Assembly (NCBI GenBank): GCA_029256005.1
Contig: JAQSYS010000131.1
Coordinates: 1-5,687, forward strand
Origin: Sedimentibacter sp.
GTDB lineage: Bacteria > Bacillota > Clostridia > Tissierellales > Sedimentibacteraceae
DNA length: 5,687 nucleotides
Direction: 5' to 3'
Shown: piece by piece, positions 1 through 5,663 of the stretch
Layout: each line of letters begins with the position of its first letter
Numbering within the stretch: position 1 is the stretch's first letter
The notes under the pieces: model-generated
Seen by the model: the letters and a program-made list of their open reading frames with translations, nothing else
Told to the model about the DNA's origin: nothing
Database searches by the model: none
Position numbers and translations under genes: made by a program

Positions 1-1
1 T

Positions 2-1210
2 TTTTTTGGCACAGTTTCCAGCGGTAAAACTAATGTTGAAAAGTTATTATCTTATGGTGAGTTAGGATTTAATTTAAACCTATATGCAGTTTTAATTGGT
101 TTAATGGTTGTGGCAATAATGATTTTTTGGCCCAAAAAGTGGAGCACAAAGTTCCCTTCTTCTTTGGCAGGCTTGATTATAGCATTAGCTTTAAATTGGA
201 TTGTAGACTTTCCTGTCAAGTTAGTTGGTGAGATTCCTGCAACAATTTTTCTTGACAGTAGATTAGCATTAAGTTCCATATCACTAGGTAAAATTTTTGG
301 ATCCATGAGCCCTGCATTAAGTATTGCAGTATTGTGTATGATAGAAAGCTTGCTTTGTGGCGCATCTGCAGGAAAAGTTAAAAATGAGCCTCTTAATTCG
401 GACAGAGAATTGATTGCTCAAGGATTGGGAAATATGATTATTCCATTCTTTGGTGGAATACCTGCATCAGCGGTACTTGCCAGAACAAGTGTTGCACTTA
501 AATCTGGAGGACATACCCGTTTAGTTTCAGTGATTCAATCATTAGGACTTATGTTTTCAATGTTGTTTTTAGGAAGGTTTATATCTAGAATTCCTATGTC
601 AGCATTAGCAGGGGTGTTGATGGTTACAGCATGGCGCATGAATGAATGGAAAGAAATTAAATTTATATTTGGAAAGAAGTTCGGACCTGCAATGATGGAG
701 TTTACTATTACAATGATTGCAACAGTAATGTTTGACATGACTTTAGCTATTTTAATAGGAGTATTTTCAGGAATGATGATATTTATAATAAAAGACACTA
801 ATTTGAAAATTGATGTGAGTGAAGTTGATTTAAAGAGAATTAAGGGACATGATTGTGCTGTTGATAAGAATAATACTAAAATAGTATATTTGACAGGACC
901 ATTGTTTTTCATAACAAGAGAAAAGCTTAAGCAGTTGTCTGATCACATAACTGACACTGATAATTTGATTATATCAATGAGGGCAGTTACAACAATTGAT
1001 GAATCAGCAGTAAGTGAATTTAAAGATGTGGTTAACAATATTCTTAAGAATAATACACGAGTCTTATTTTGTGGAATTCAGCCGAATGTAAAGGAAATGT
1101 TTGACCGTGCAGGTTTGACTGATATTATAGGAAATGATTTGATATTCTGGGATGCAATTGAAGCATTGAAATTTTTAAAGATAATACAAACAGAAGAATT
1201 AACAGCATAA
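2..1210 (+). CDS. SulP-family anion transporter with C-terminal STAS domain, 5'-truncated
   Basis: Inner-membrane anion carrier of the SulP/SLC26 family, whose members move sulfate, bicarbonate or dicarboxylates, usually with H+ or Na+; the substrate cannot be read from sequence. The frame is open from base 2 with no stop, so the Met at 104 is internal and the true start lies left of the window. 402 residues are visible; full-length relatives have roughly 500-560. Visible residues about 27-263 contain seven or so hydrophobic segments. The family signature runs from ESLLCGASAGK (about 115-125) through GGIPASAVLARTS to SGGHTRL (about 168-174). A STAS domain follows (about 268-392) with the hallmark TTIDESA near 331-337, where anti-sigma-antagonist relatives carry a phosphorylatable Ser in DSSG. 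STAS domains regulate or help assemble the transporter. A terminator follows directly, so this ends a transcript. Family is confident; substrate is unknown. Confidence 0.93.
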   Translation, partial: FFGTVSSGKTNVEKLLSYGELGFNLNLYAVLIGLMVVAIMIFWPKKWSTKFPSSLAGLIIALALNWIVDFPVKLVGEIPATIFLDSRLALSSISLGKIFGSMSPALSIAVLCMIESLLCGASAGKVKNEPLNSDRELIAQGLGNMIIPFFGGIPASAVLARTSVALKSGGHTRLVSVIQSLGLMFSMLFLGRFISRIPMSALAGVLMVTAWRMNEWKEIKFIFGKKFGPAMMEFTITMIATVMFDMTLAILIGVFSGMMIFIIKDTNLKIDVSEVDLKRIKGHDCAVDKNNTKIVYLTGPLFFITREKLKQLSDHITDTDNLIISMRAVTTIDESAVSEFKDVVNNILKNNTRVLFCGIQPNVKEMFDRAGLTDIIGNDLIFWDAIEALKFLKIIQTEELTA

Positions 1211-1228
1211 AATATTTTGATTTACAAT

Positions 1229-1271
1229 AATAAAAAGCGGAAGAGTTAACTATAAACTTCCGCTTTTTATT
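1229..1271. terminator. Bidirectional intrinsic terminator between convergent genes
   Basis: The 15-base arm AATAAAAAGCGGAAG (1229-1243) is exactly complementary to 1257-1271, with a 13-base loop. The A-rich foot of one arm is the T-rich foot of the other, so the hairpin has a U-tract read from either strand. It lies 19 bases after the SulP stop and 40 bases after the stop of the convergent small gene, and probably ends both transcripts. Confidence 0.9.
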
Positions 1272-1310
1272 GTGAGTATTTTTTGCTATCCATGATAACA
1301 TCCTTATTCA

Positions 1311-1463
1311 TTAGTCTTCTTCTTGCCTTAATCCTCTTTCGTGTAATTCGCATTCCTTTTGGCTGCATTTACTGTCAACATTATATATACATGTTATTGT
1401 ACCACATTTTCTAAAATTCATTTTTGCAACTACGTCTCTAATATCTTTCACTGTTATATTCAT
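1311..1463 (-). CDS. Small cysteine-rich protein (50 aa), possible DUF1540-like metal-binding fold
   Basis: Function unknown. The 50-residue product has a charged N-terminal stretch (MNITVKDIRDVV) and then four cysteines at 20, 25, 33 and 38, spaced C-x4-C-x7-C-x4-C, with IYN before the third and a charged tail ending RQEED. This spacing recalls short DUF1540-type proteins of Clostridia and Bacilli, which probably bind a metal, but the match is by eye only. It has no signal peptide or membrane segment, so it is probably cytoplasmic. The start at 1463 is chosen because GGAGG (1471-1475) lies 7 bases upstream and because the promoter's -10 box is at 1495-1500, so longer in-frame starts at 1493 and 1526 would fall at or before the transcription start. 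It is monocistronic, facing the SulP gene across a shared terminator. That it is a real gene rests on the promoter, the RBS, the terminator and the cysteine pattern together. Confidence 0.75.
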   Translation of the reverse strand: MNITVKDIRDVVAKMNFRKCGTITCIYNVDSKCSQKECELHERGLRQEED

Positions 1464-1494
1464 TAGCATACCTCCATATTTTATTTGATACATT

Positions 1495-1523
1495 ATTATA
1501 TCACCTAAAATGCAATTTGTAAA
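1495..1523 (-). promoter_or_regulatory. Sigma-A-type promoter of the small cysteine-rich gene
   Basis: Read on the minus strand: -35 TTTACA (1518-1523, 5 of 6 consensus), a 17-base spacer, and -10 TATAAT (1495-1500, 6 of 6). Transcription should start near 1488, giving a leader of about 25 nt before the ATG at 1463. A 10-base word, TTGCATTTTA, occurs both in the spacer and just upstream of the -35 box. Confidence 0.8.
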
Positions 1524-1606
1524 CAATAAAATGCAAAAAAAATTAAAAACTTCACAGGAAAACAGTTACTTTTGCAATTTAACTAATAAAAAATTCATAA
1601 AATGCA
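1506..1606. repeat. Three TAAAATGCA direct repeats around a promoter
   Basis: TAAAATGCAA occurs at 1506-1515 and 1527-1536, exactly 21 bases apart and flanking the -35 box of the minus-strand promoter. A third copy, TAAAATGCA, is at 1598-1606, and a partial one, CAAATGCAA, at 1616-1624. The 21-base step would place the first two on the same face of the helix, which suggests a regulator site. Local A+T richness makes chance partly responsible. No known operator is matched. Confidence 0.45.
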
Positions 1607-1653
1607 GGATTTTCGCAAATGCAATAAAAGTCGTTTATTAGAAAATTTTGCAA
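1572..1653. repeat. Long imperfect inverted repeat in the intergenic region
   Basis: The segment 1572-1590, beginning TTGCAA and ending CTAATAAA, is mirrored by 1634-1653, beginning TTTATTAG and ending TTGCAA, with a few mismatches between the matching ends. The arms enclose 43 bases. The structure lies between the small gene's promoter and the permease terminator, with no ORF in it. It could fold as an RNA or DNA hairpin, but it is A+T-rich and lacks an adjacent U-tract, so its role is unknown. Confidence 0.4.
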
Positions 1654-1683
1654 GTATATTAGTTTGAGGTTCAAAATGAACAT

Positions 1684-1715
1684 AAAAAAAGAATTCAGTT
1701 TCCTGAATTCTTTTT
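1684..1715 (-). terminator. Intrinsic terminator of the purine permease gene
   Basis: AAAAAGAATTCAG (1686-1698) pairs perfectly with 1703-1715 across a 4-base loop. On the minus strand the hairpin runs into seven T residues (complement of 1684-1690). It lies 10 bases beyond the permease stop codon. The stem is A+T-rich but 13 bp long. Confidence 0.88.
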
Positions 1716-1725
1716 GAATTTAACT

Positions 1726-3186
1726 TTACTTTAGCATAGCTAATACTACAAAGTTTAATACGAATAATATTGTTGAAACAAATAAAATAGGATGAACTTC
1801 CTTGAATTGACCTTTACAGATTTTAATGATGCAGTAGAAAATGAAGCCTGCTGCAATTCCGTATGAAATGCTGTAACCTAAACCCATGAACACTGATGCA
1901 AAGAATGCAGGTATTGCTTCATCTAAATCTTCCCAATTAATTTTTGTAAATGAAGACATCATCATTACACCAACGATTATTAAGACTGGAGATGTAGCTG
2001 CAGCTGGAACAATTCCTGCAATAGGCGCTATCAATATACATGCAAGGAACAGTATAGCTGTTACAACACTTGTCAAACCTGTACGTCCGCCTGCACCGAT
2101 ACCTGCAGCACTTTCCACATATGTTGTTGTATTTGATGTTCCGAATATTGCTCCTATAGAAGTTGCGATTGCATCTGCAAACAATGCTTTATCCATTTTA
2201 GATTTGAAGCCTGTGCTTGACTCAAGAGATTTTTGATCTTCTTCGCTGAAAATTCCGCTTCTTCTACCTGTTCCAATAAATGTTCCTATAGTATCAAATG
2301 TATCAGATAAACTGAATGCGAATATAGTCATTAAAACAAGAGGAATACGGGAAGGATCAGTGAACAAGGACATCATTCCCTTAGGTCCAAAAGCGGCACC
2401 GAAGGTGATTCCCAAATCAGCAAAAGCAGAACTTAATCCTCCAGAACTTACAGACAACTGTGAAAGATCAACAACTCCATATGGAATGCCAATTATTGTC
2501 GTTGCTATAATACTTATAAGAACAGCTCCCTTTACTTTCAGTACCAAGAGAATAACCAACAATACAAGACCTATTAGTGCAAGCTGTGTGCCAGGATTAG
2601 TAAAGTCAACTAATGCTGGTATAATTCCGCCGTTTGTTACAACAGAAAATATGTTGTTGTATGTACCGTCGGCTGCAAAAGGTTGATTGTTAATAGAGAG
2701 AATATTAAAACCCTCTGAAGTATATTGAAGTATGTTTGCTCCCTTGATTCCAATGTAAGCAATGAATATTCCAATACCACCGCTGATGGCATTTTGTAAA
2801 CTTTCGGGTATTGCTTTGATTATACTCTTTCTGATTTTAGTAATCGTAATAAATATGTTTACTAAACCGCAGATAAATACAAGCGCAAGTGCCTGTTCCC
2901 ATGAGAAACCTAGTGCAAAGACTACAGTGTATGTAAAAAATGCATTAAGTCCCATTCCAGGAGCTTGTGCGTATGGAACATTTGCAAACAAGCCCATTAC
3001 AAGAGTTCCAATAACAGCTGCTATAATTGTTGCTAAAAATACTGCTTGAGAAGGCATGCCAGTTGCTGATAAAATTGACGGGTTGACAAATATGATATAA
3101 GACATTGCAAAGAAAGTTGTGAAACCGGCCATAATTTCTGTTGACACATTTGTGCCGTGTTCTTTCAATTTAAAAAAGTTATCCAT
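1726..3186 (-). CDS. pbuG: NCS2-family (AzgA/PbuG type) guanine/hypoxanthine permease
   Basis: Cytoplasmic-membrane purine base importer of the AzgA branch of NCS2 (COG2252), predicted to bring in guanine and/or hypoxanthine by proton symport for salvage. The 486 residues are hydrophobic throughout, with about 12-14 membrane segments. Branch signatures are APGMGLNAFF (75-84), QNAISGGIGIF (131-141), DTFDTIGTFIGTGRRSG (295-311) and the block GTSNTTTYVESAAGIGAGG (349-367). Asp295/Asp298 and Glu358 fall where NCS2 proteins place substrate- and proton-binding acidic residues in the TM8 and TM10 half-helices. It is somewhat longer than usual relatives (about 430-450), with a loop near 155-200. The start is fixed by AGGAGG (3191-3196), 4 bases upstream of the ATG. 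A guanine-class riboswitch controls the leader, which supports a purine rather than a uracil or xanthine substrate. It is transcribed alone. The symbol is by family and context; exact base preference is inference. Confidence 0.92.
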   Translation of the reverse strand: MDNFFKLKEHGTNVSTEIMAGFTTFFAMSYIIFVNPSILSATGMPSQAVFLATIIAAVIGTLVMGLFANVPYAQAPGMGLNAFFTYTVVFALGFSWEQALALVFICGLVNIFITITKIRKSIIKAIPESLQNAISGGIGIFIAYIGIKGANILQYTSEGFNILSINNQPFAADGTYNNIFSVVTNGGIIPALVDFTNPGTQLALIGLVLLVILLVLKVKGAVLISIIATTIIGIPYGVVDLSQLSVSSGGLSSAFADLGITFGAAFGPKGMMSLFTDPSRIPLVLMTIFAFSLSDTFDTIGTFIGTGRRSGIFSEEDQKSLESSTGFKSKMDKALFADAIATSIGAIFGTSNTTTYVESAAGIGAGGRTGLTSVVTAILFLACILIAPIAGIVPAAATSPVLIIVGVMMMSSFTKINWEDLDEAIPAFFASVFMGLGYSISYGIAAGFIFYCIIKICKGQFKEVHPILFVSTILFVLNFVVLAMLK

Positions 3187-3265
3187 TATTCCTCCTATAG
3201 ATATAATATTTATTATTGCAAATATTAAATGTTTAGTTTACTCTCTCCATATTAAATGCAAATAT

Positions 3266-3330
3266 GCCAATTTTAAGGCGATAAGTACCCCAGCAAACAC
3301 AATCAGAGGTTACTGTTGGTCCCGAGAACC
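3266..3330 (-). other. Unassigned G+C-richer, partly structured stretch in the permease leader
   Basis: After the riboswitch terminator the permease mRNA still has about 160 nt before its start codon. Within it, read on the minus strand, are a 5-bp hairpin GGTTC-tcg-GGACC (3318-3330), a possible stem between GTAACC (3308-3313) and GGGTAC (3285-3290) with one mismatch, and GCC/GGC at 3277-3279 and 3266-3268. The stretch is clearly richer in G+C than the DNA around it. I compared it from memory with common riboswitch signatures (PRPP/guanidine, preQ1, ZTP, THF, fluoride and PyrR sites) and found no match. It contains no credible ORF. Confidence 0.4.
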
Positions 3331-3344
3331 TTGTTTTTAGCAAT

Positions 3345-3369
3345 AAAAAAACGAATAGGGCTCTATTCG
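3345..3369 (-). terminator. Riboswitch-controlled intrinsic terminator
   Basis: On the minus strand CGAATAG, loop AGCC and CTATTCG form a 7-bp stem (3352-3369), followed by seven T residues (complement of 3345-3351). It lies 27 bases downstream of the purine aptamer and 158 bases before the permease start, so it is an attenuator. Its 5' arm contains AATAG, complementary to CTATT in the aptamer's J3/1-P1 3' strand (complement of 3399-3403). A five-base-pair antiterminator could therefore form when the aptamer is empty. This is inferred from complementarity. Confidence 0.85.
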
Positions 3370-3396
3370 CATCAAATACTGGATTAAGAAACTTAC

Positions 3397-3463
3397 TCAA
3401 TAGTCAAACAATTTACGGTCGTTTGGTAGAAACTTTGGAACCTTATTATCCATATTATATTGA
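3397..3463 (-). promoter_or_regulatory. Guanine-class purine riboswitch aptamer
   Basis: Read on the minus strand, the 67-nt element has the purine riboswitch plan. P1 is TCAAT/ATTGA (3459-3463 with 3397-3401), followed by J1/2 ATAAT. P2 is TGGA/TCCA, with a loop ending in the conserved AAGG. J2/3 is the invariant TTTCTAC. P3 is CAAACGA/TTGTTTG (7 bp with one wobble) closing the loop CCGTAAA, and J3/1 is ACTA. The discriminating pyrimidine in J3/1 is C (complement of 3403), as in the B. subtilis xpt guanine switch; adenine switches carry U there. It should bind guanine or hypoxanthine and switch off the permease by termination. P1 is short (5 bp), consistent with a switch easily opened by a competing helix. 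Confidence 0.93.
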
Positions 3464-3491
3464 TGCATTTATATTTAATTTTGACATATTT

Positions 3492-3520
3492 ATTATAGCT
3501 TAATTCATTTTAGCAGGCAA
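3492..3520 (-). promoter_or_regulatory. Promoter of the riboswitch-permease transcript
   Basis: Minus-strand -35 TTGCCT (3515-3520, 4 of 6), a 17-base spacer and -10 TATAAT (3492-3497, 6 of 6). Transcription would start near 3485, about 22 nt before the aptamer. That gives a leader of roughly 300 nt ahead of the permease start codon. Confidence 0.7.
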
Positions 3521-3627
3521 TAGATATTTCGAAAATTATCAAAAATATTCTATTTTTTATACTACAATGTTTGTCATATTCCTAATATTACAAATAAATA
3601 ATAAACAAATATATGTTAAAAAAGTAG

Positions 3628-3657
3628 TTGACAATACTTGTACAAGGCATATATAAT
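3628..3657 (+). promoter_or_regulatory. Consensus promoter of the T-box/ilvD transcript with palindromic spacer
   Basis: Both hexamers match consensus exactly: -35 TTGACA (3628-3633) and -10 TATAAT (3652-3657), with an 18-base spacer. Transcription would start near 3664. The spacer contains the perfect 10-base palindrome CTTGTACAAG (3637-3646). Such a strong core promoter fits a gene whose control lies in the downstream T-box, though the palindrome could also be an operator. The A+T-rich DNA between this promoter and the divergent permease promoter (3521-3627) shows no gene. Confidence 0.85.
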
Positions 3658-3664
3658 AATAAAA

Positions 3665-3939
3665 ATCATAAAAAGCAATGACGGAGACAAAAGTACTATA
3701 AGTAACTAAAGAGAGCCGATGGTTGGTGTGAATCGGTGTTATGAGGTATAATGATCACTCCAGAGCTTCCAAGCCGAAATGTAGGTGAGGACGTGTTCCT
3801 GCGTTATTAGGATAAAGTTCAAAAATATAATTTTTCGACTTGAATAAGGCGTTTTACGCGAAATAGGGTGGTACCACGGAAAGACCTTTCGTCCCTAAAC
3901 ATATTTAGATATGTTTAGAGACGAGAGGTTTTTATTTTT
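3665..3939 (+). promoter_or_regulatory. T-box leader, isoleucine specifier (AUC), controlling ilvD
   Basis: A tRNA-sensing transcription attenuator. AATGACG (3677-3683) and CGTTATT (3802-3808) close the 5' domain. Within Stem I, GGAG (3683-3686) pairs with CTCC (3758-3761) just below the specifier loop, whose 5' side carries AGTA and whose 3' side reads ATGATCA. The specifier is ATC (3754-3756), followed by the usual purine, hence tRNA-Ile. GAGAG and an apical hairpin CCGAT/ATCGG around GGTTGGTG follow. A Stem III-like hairpin lies at about 3815-3842. The T-box AGGGTGGTACCACG (3865-3878) contains the tRNA-end-binding bulge TGGT (3869-3872), matched to ACCA. AGGG (3865-3868) with CCCT (3893-3896), and ACG with CGT (3890-3892), form the antiterminator. 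Uncharged tRNA-Ile should stabilise it and allow ilvD transcription. Element is certain; specifier identity is strong inference. Confidence 0.96.
3884..3939 (+). terminator. T-box terminator hairpin
   Basis: The 21-base arms at 3884-3904 and 3909-3929 pair with only one mismatch and one wobble across the loop TTAG, followed by a T-rich run to 3939. The 5' arm overlaps the bases CGTCCCT (3890-3896) that form the 3' side of the antiterminator, so the two folds exclude each other. This is the default fold when tRNA-Ile is charged. Confidence 0.95.
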
Positions 3940-3998
3940 ATAATAATTTTCAGTGTGACTAATATATCTTGCAATCAAGTTGAAACCAGGAGGAAAAA

Positions 3999-5663
3999 AT
4001 GAGAAGCGATTCAGTTACTAAAGGTGTACAACAGGCACCACACAGATCTTTATTTAAAGCATTAGGGTTTACAATGGAAGAAATGGAAAGGCCATTAATA
4101 GGAATTGTAAGTTCACAAAATGATATTGTGCCGGGTCACATGAATTTGGATAAGGTTGTAGAGGCAGTTAAAATAGGAGTTGCAATGGCAGGCGGAACAC
4201 CAATAGTATTTCCTGCAATAGCAGTGTGTGATGGAATTGCAATGGGGCATATGGGCATGAAATATTCGCTTGTAACAAGAGAATTAATTGCTGATTCAAC
4301 AGAAGCAATGGCAATGGCACACGCATTTGACGGTTTAGTTATGGTTCCAAACTGTGACAAGAATGTTCCAGGTCTGTTAATGGCAGCAGCAAGAGTAAAC
4401 ATACCGACAATTTTTGTGAGTGGTGGTCCTATGATGGCAGGAAAAATGGGTGATAAAAGAACATGTCTTTCTGATATGTTTGAAGCTGTGGGAGCATACA
4501 ATGCAGGCAAGATAACTTTAGATGAAGTAGAAGAATACGAGAACAAAGCATGTCCGACGTGTGGCTCATGTTCAGGTATGTATACTGCAAACAGCATGAA
4601 TTGCTTAACAGAAGCTCTTGGTATGGGATTAAGAGGGAATGGAACAATTCCTGCTGTGTATTCTGAAAGAATAAGACTTGCGAAGCATGCAGGAATGAAA
4701 ATAATGGAGTTATTAGAAAAGGATATTAAGCCAAGGGACATAATGAACAATGAGGCATTCCTGAATGCATTGACAGTCGATATGGCCTTAGGATGCAGCA
4801 CAAACAGCATGCTTCATCTTCCGGCAATCGCTAATGAAGCTGGAGTTCATTTAAGTCCTGACATTGCAAATGAAATAAGTGCCAAGACACCGAATCTTTG
4901 TCACCTTGCACCTGCAGGCAGCACATTTATTGAGGACCTGGACGAAGCTGGCGGCGTATATGCTGTAATGAATGAGTTAAATAAAAAAGGATTATTAAAA
5001 ACAGATTTAATTACATGCACCGGAAAAACAGTGGCTGAAAATATTAAAGGTTGTATCAATAAAAACCATGAAATAATCAGGCCTATAGAAAATCCGTACA
5101 GCCAAAGCGGAGGAATAGCAATATTAAAAGGAAACCTCGCGCCAGATACATGTGTTGTAAAGCGTTCTGCTGTTGCACCCGAAATGATGGAACACTCAGG
5201 TCCTGCAAGAGTATTTGACTGTGAAGAGGATGCAATTGAAGCAATCAATGCAGGAAAGATTGTTTCAGGTGATGTGGTTGTAATCCGTTATGAAGGACCG
5301 AAAGGCGGACCCGGAATGAGAGAAATGTTAAATCCAACCTCAGCAATAATGGGAAGAGGATTAGGAAGCAGCGTTGCACTAATAACTGATGGACGTTTTT
5401 CAGGAGCTACAAGAGGAGCTTCTATAGGTCATGTATCACCTGAAGCAGCAGTGGGAGGAAATATTGCTCTTGTTGAAGAAGGAGACATAATAAAAATAAA
5501 TATTAACAATAATACTATTGATTTTATGGTTTCTAATGAAGAGCTGGAAAAAAGAAGAGCAGCTTGGAAGCCAAGACAACCTAGAATTACAACAGGTTAC
5601 CTGGCAAGATATGCAGCAATGGTTACTTCAGGTAACAGGGGCGCAGTGTTAGAAGTTAAATAG
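3999..5663 (+). CDS. ilvD: Dihydroxyacid dehydratase (EC 4.2.1.9)
   Basis: Cytoplasmic iron-sulfur enzyme that dehydrates 2,3-dihydroxy-3-methylbutanoate and 2,3-dihydroxy-3-methylpentanoate to the 2-keto acids leading to valine, leucine, pantothenate and isoleucine. The 554 residues are full length for the IlvD/Edd family. Landmarks: CDGIAMGH (77-84) with Mg ligand Asp78; NCDKN (118-122) with cluster Cys119, Asp120 and the lysine that is carbamylated in relatives, Lys121; CPTCGSCSG (185-193) with cluster Cys191; GPKGGPGMREM (433-443) with Glu442; DGRFSG (464-469) with the presumed catalytic Ser468; and GHVSPEA (477-483). Residue 46 in VPGHMNL is Gly, where [2Fe-2S] members carry a third Cys, so a [4Fe-4S] cluster as in E. 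coli IlvD is more likely. AGGAGG (3988-3993) is 5 bases from the ATG. The T-box leader upstream gives isoleucine control. No terminator is visible in the 24 bases after the stop, so the operon may continue. Confidence 0.98.
   Translation: MRSDSVTKGVQQAPHRSLFKALGFTMEEMERPLIGIVSSQNDIVPGHMNLDKVVEAVKIGVAMAGGTPIVFPAIAVCDGIAMGHMGMKYSLVTRELIADSTEAMAMAHAFDGLVMVPNCDKNVPGLLMAAARVNIPTIFVSGGPMMAGKMGDKRTCLSDMFEAVGAYNAGKITLDEVEEYENKACPTCGSCSGMYTANSMNCLTEALGMGLRGNGTIPAVYSERIRLAKHAGMKIMELLEKDIKPRDIMNNEAFLNALTVDMALGCSTNSMLHLPAIANEAGVHLSPDIANEISAKTPNLCHLAPAGSTFIEDLDEAGGVYAVMNELNKKGLLKTDLITCTGKTVAENIKGCINKNHEIIRPIENPYSQSGGIAILKGNLAPDTCVVKRSAVAPEMMEHSGPARVFDCEEDAIEAINAGKIVSGDVVVIRYEGPKGGPGMREMLNPTSAIMGRGLGSSVALITDGRFSGATRGASIGHVSPEAAVGGNIALVEEGDIIKININNNTIDFMVSNEELEKRRAAWKPRQPRITTGYLARYAAMVTSGNRGAVLEVK

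Noticed and set aside
535..912. Minus-strand open frame of 125 codons inside the SulP gene
   Set aside because: It is antisense to clearly conserved SulP and STAS sequence and has no supporting signals.
1311..1526. A longer 71-residue form of the small cysteine-rich protein
   Set aside because: Its start lies upstream of the -35/-10 promoter that drives the gene. The start at 1463 has GGAGG at 7 bases.
1669..1681. Short inverted repeat GTTCAAAATGAAC beside the permease terminator
   Set aside because: The five-base arms are short, the orientation is opposite to a LexA-type GAAC-N4-GTTC box, and no promoter is next to it.
3233..3250. Possible leader peptide MERVN on the minus strand before the permease
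   Set aside because: It has only five codons, no Shine-Dalgarno sequence and no regulatory codon run.
3119..3340. Plus-strand open frame of 73 codons over the permease 5' end and leader
   Set aside because: It overlaps the permease start region and the structured leader in antisense, and has no RBS or homology that I recognise.
3524..3537. CodY-like box ATATTTCGAAAATT between the divergent promoters
   Set aside because: It lacks the central base of AATTTTCWGAAAATT, so the half-sites are out of register, and A+T-rich DNA gives such matches often.
4136..4810. A 224-codon open frame on the minus strand inside ilvD
   Set aside because: It lies antisense to the conserved core of IlvD, has no recognisable domain and no promoter or RBS of note. 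It is a shadow of the plus-strand coding pattern.
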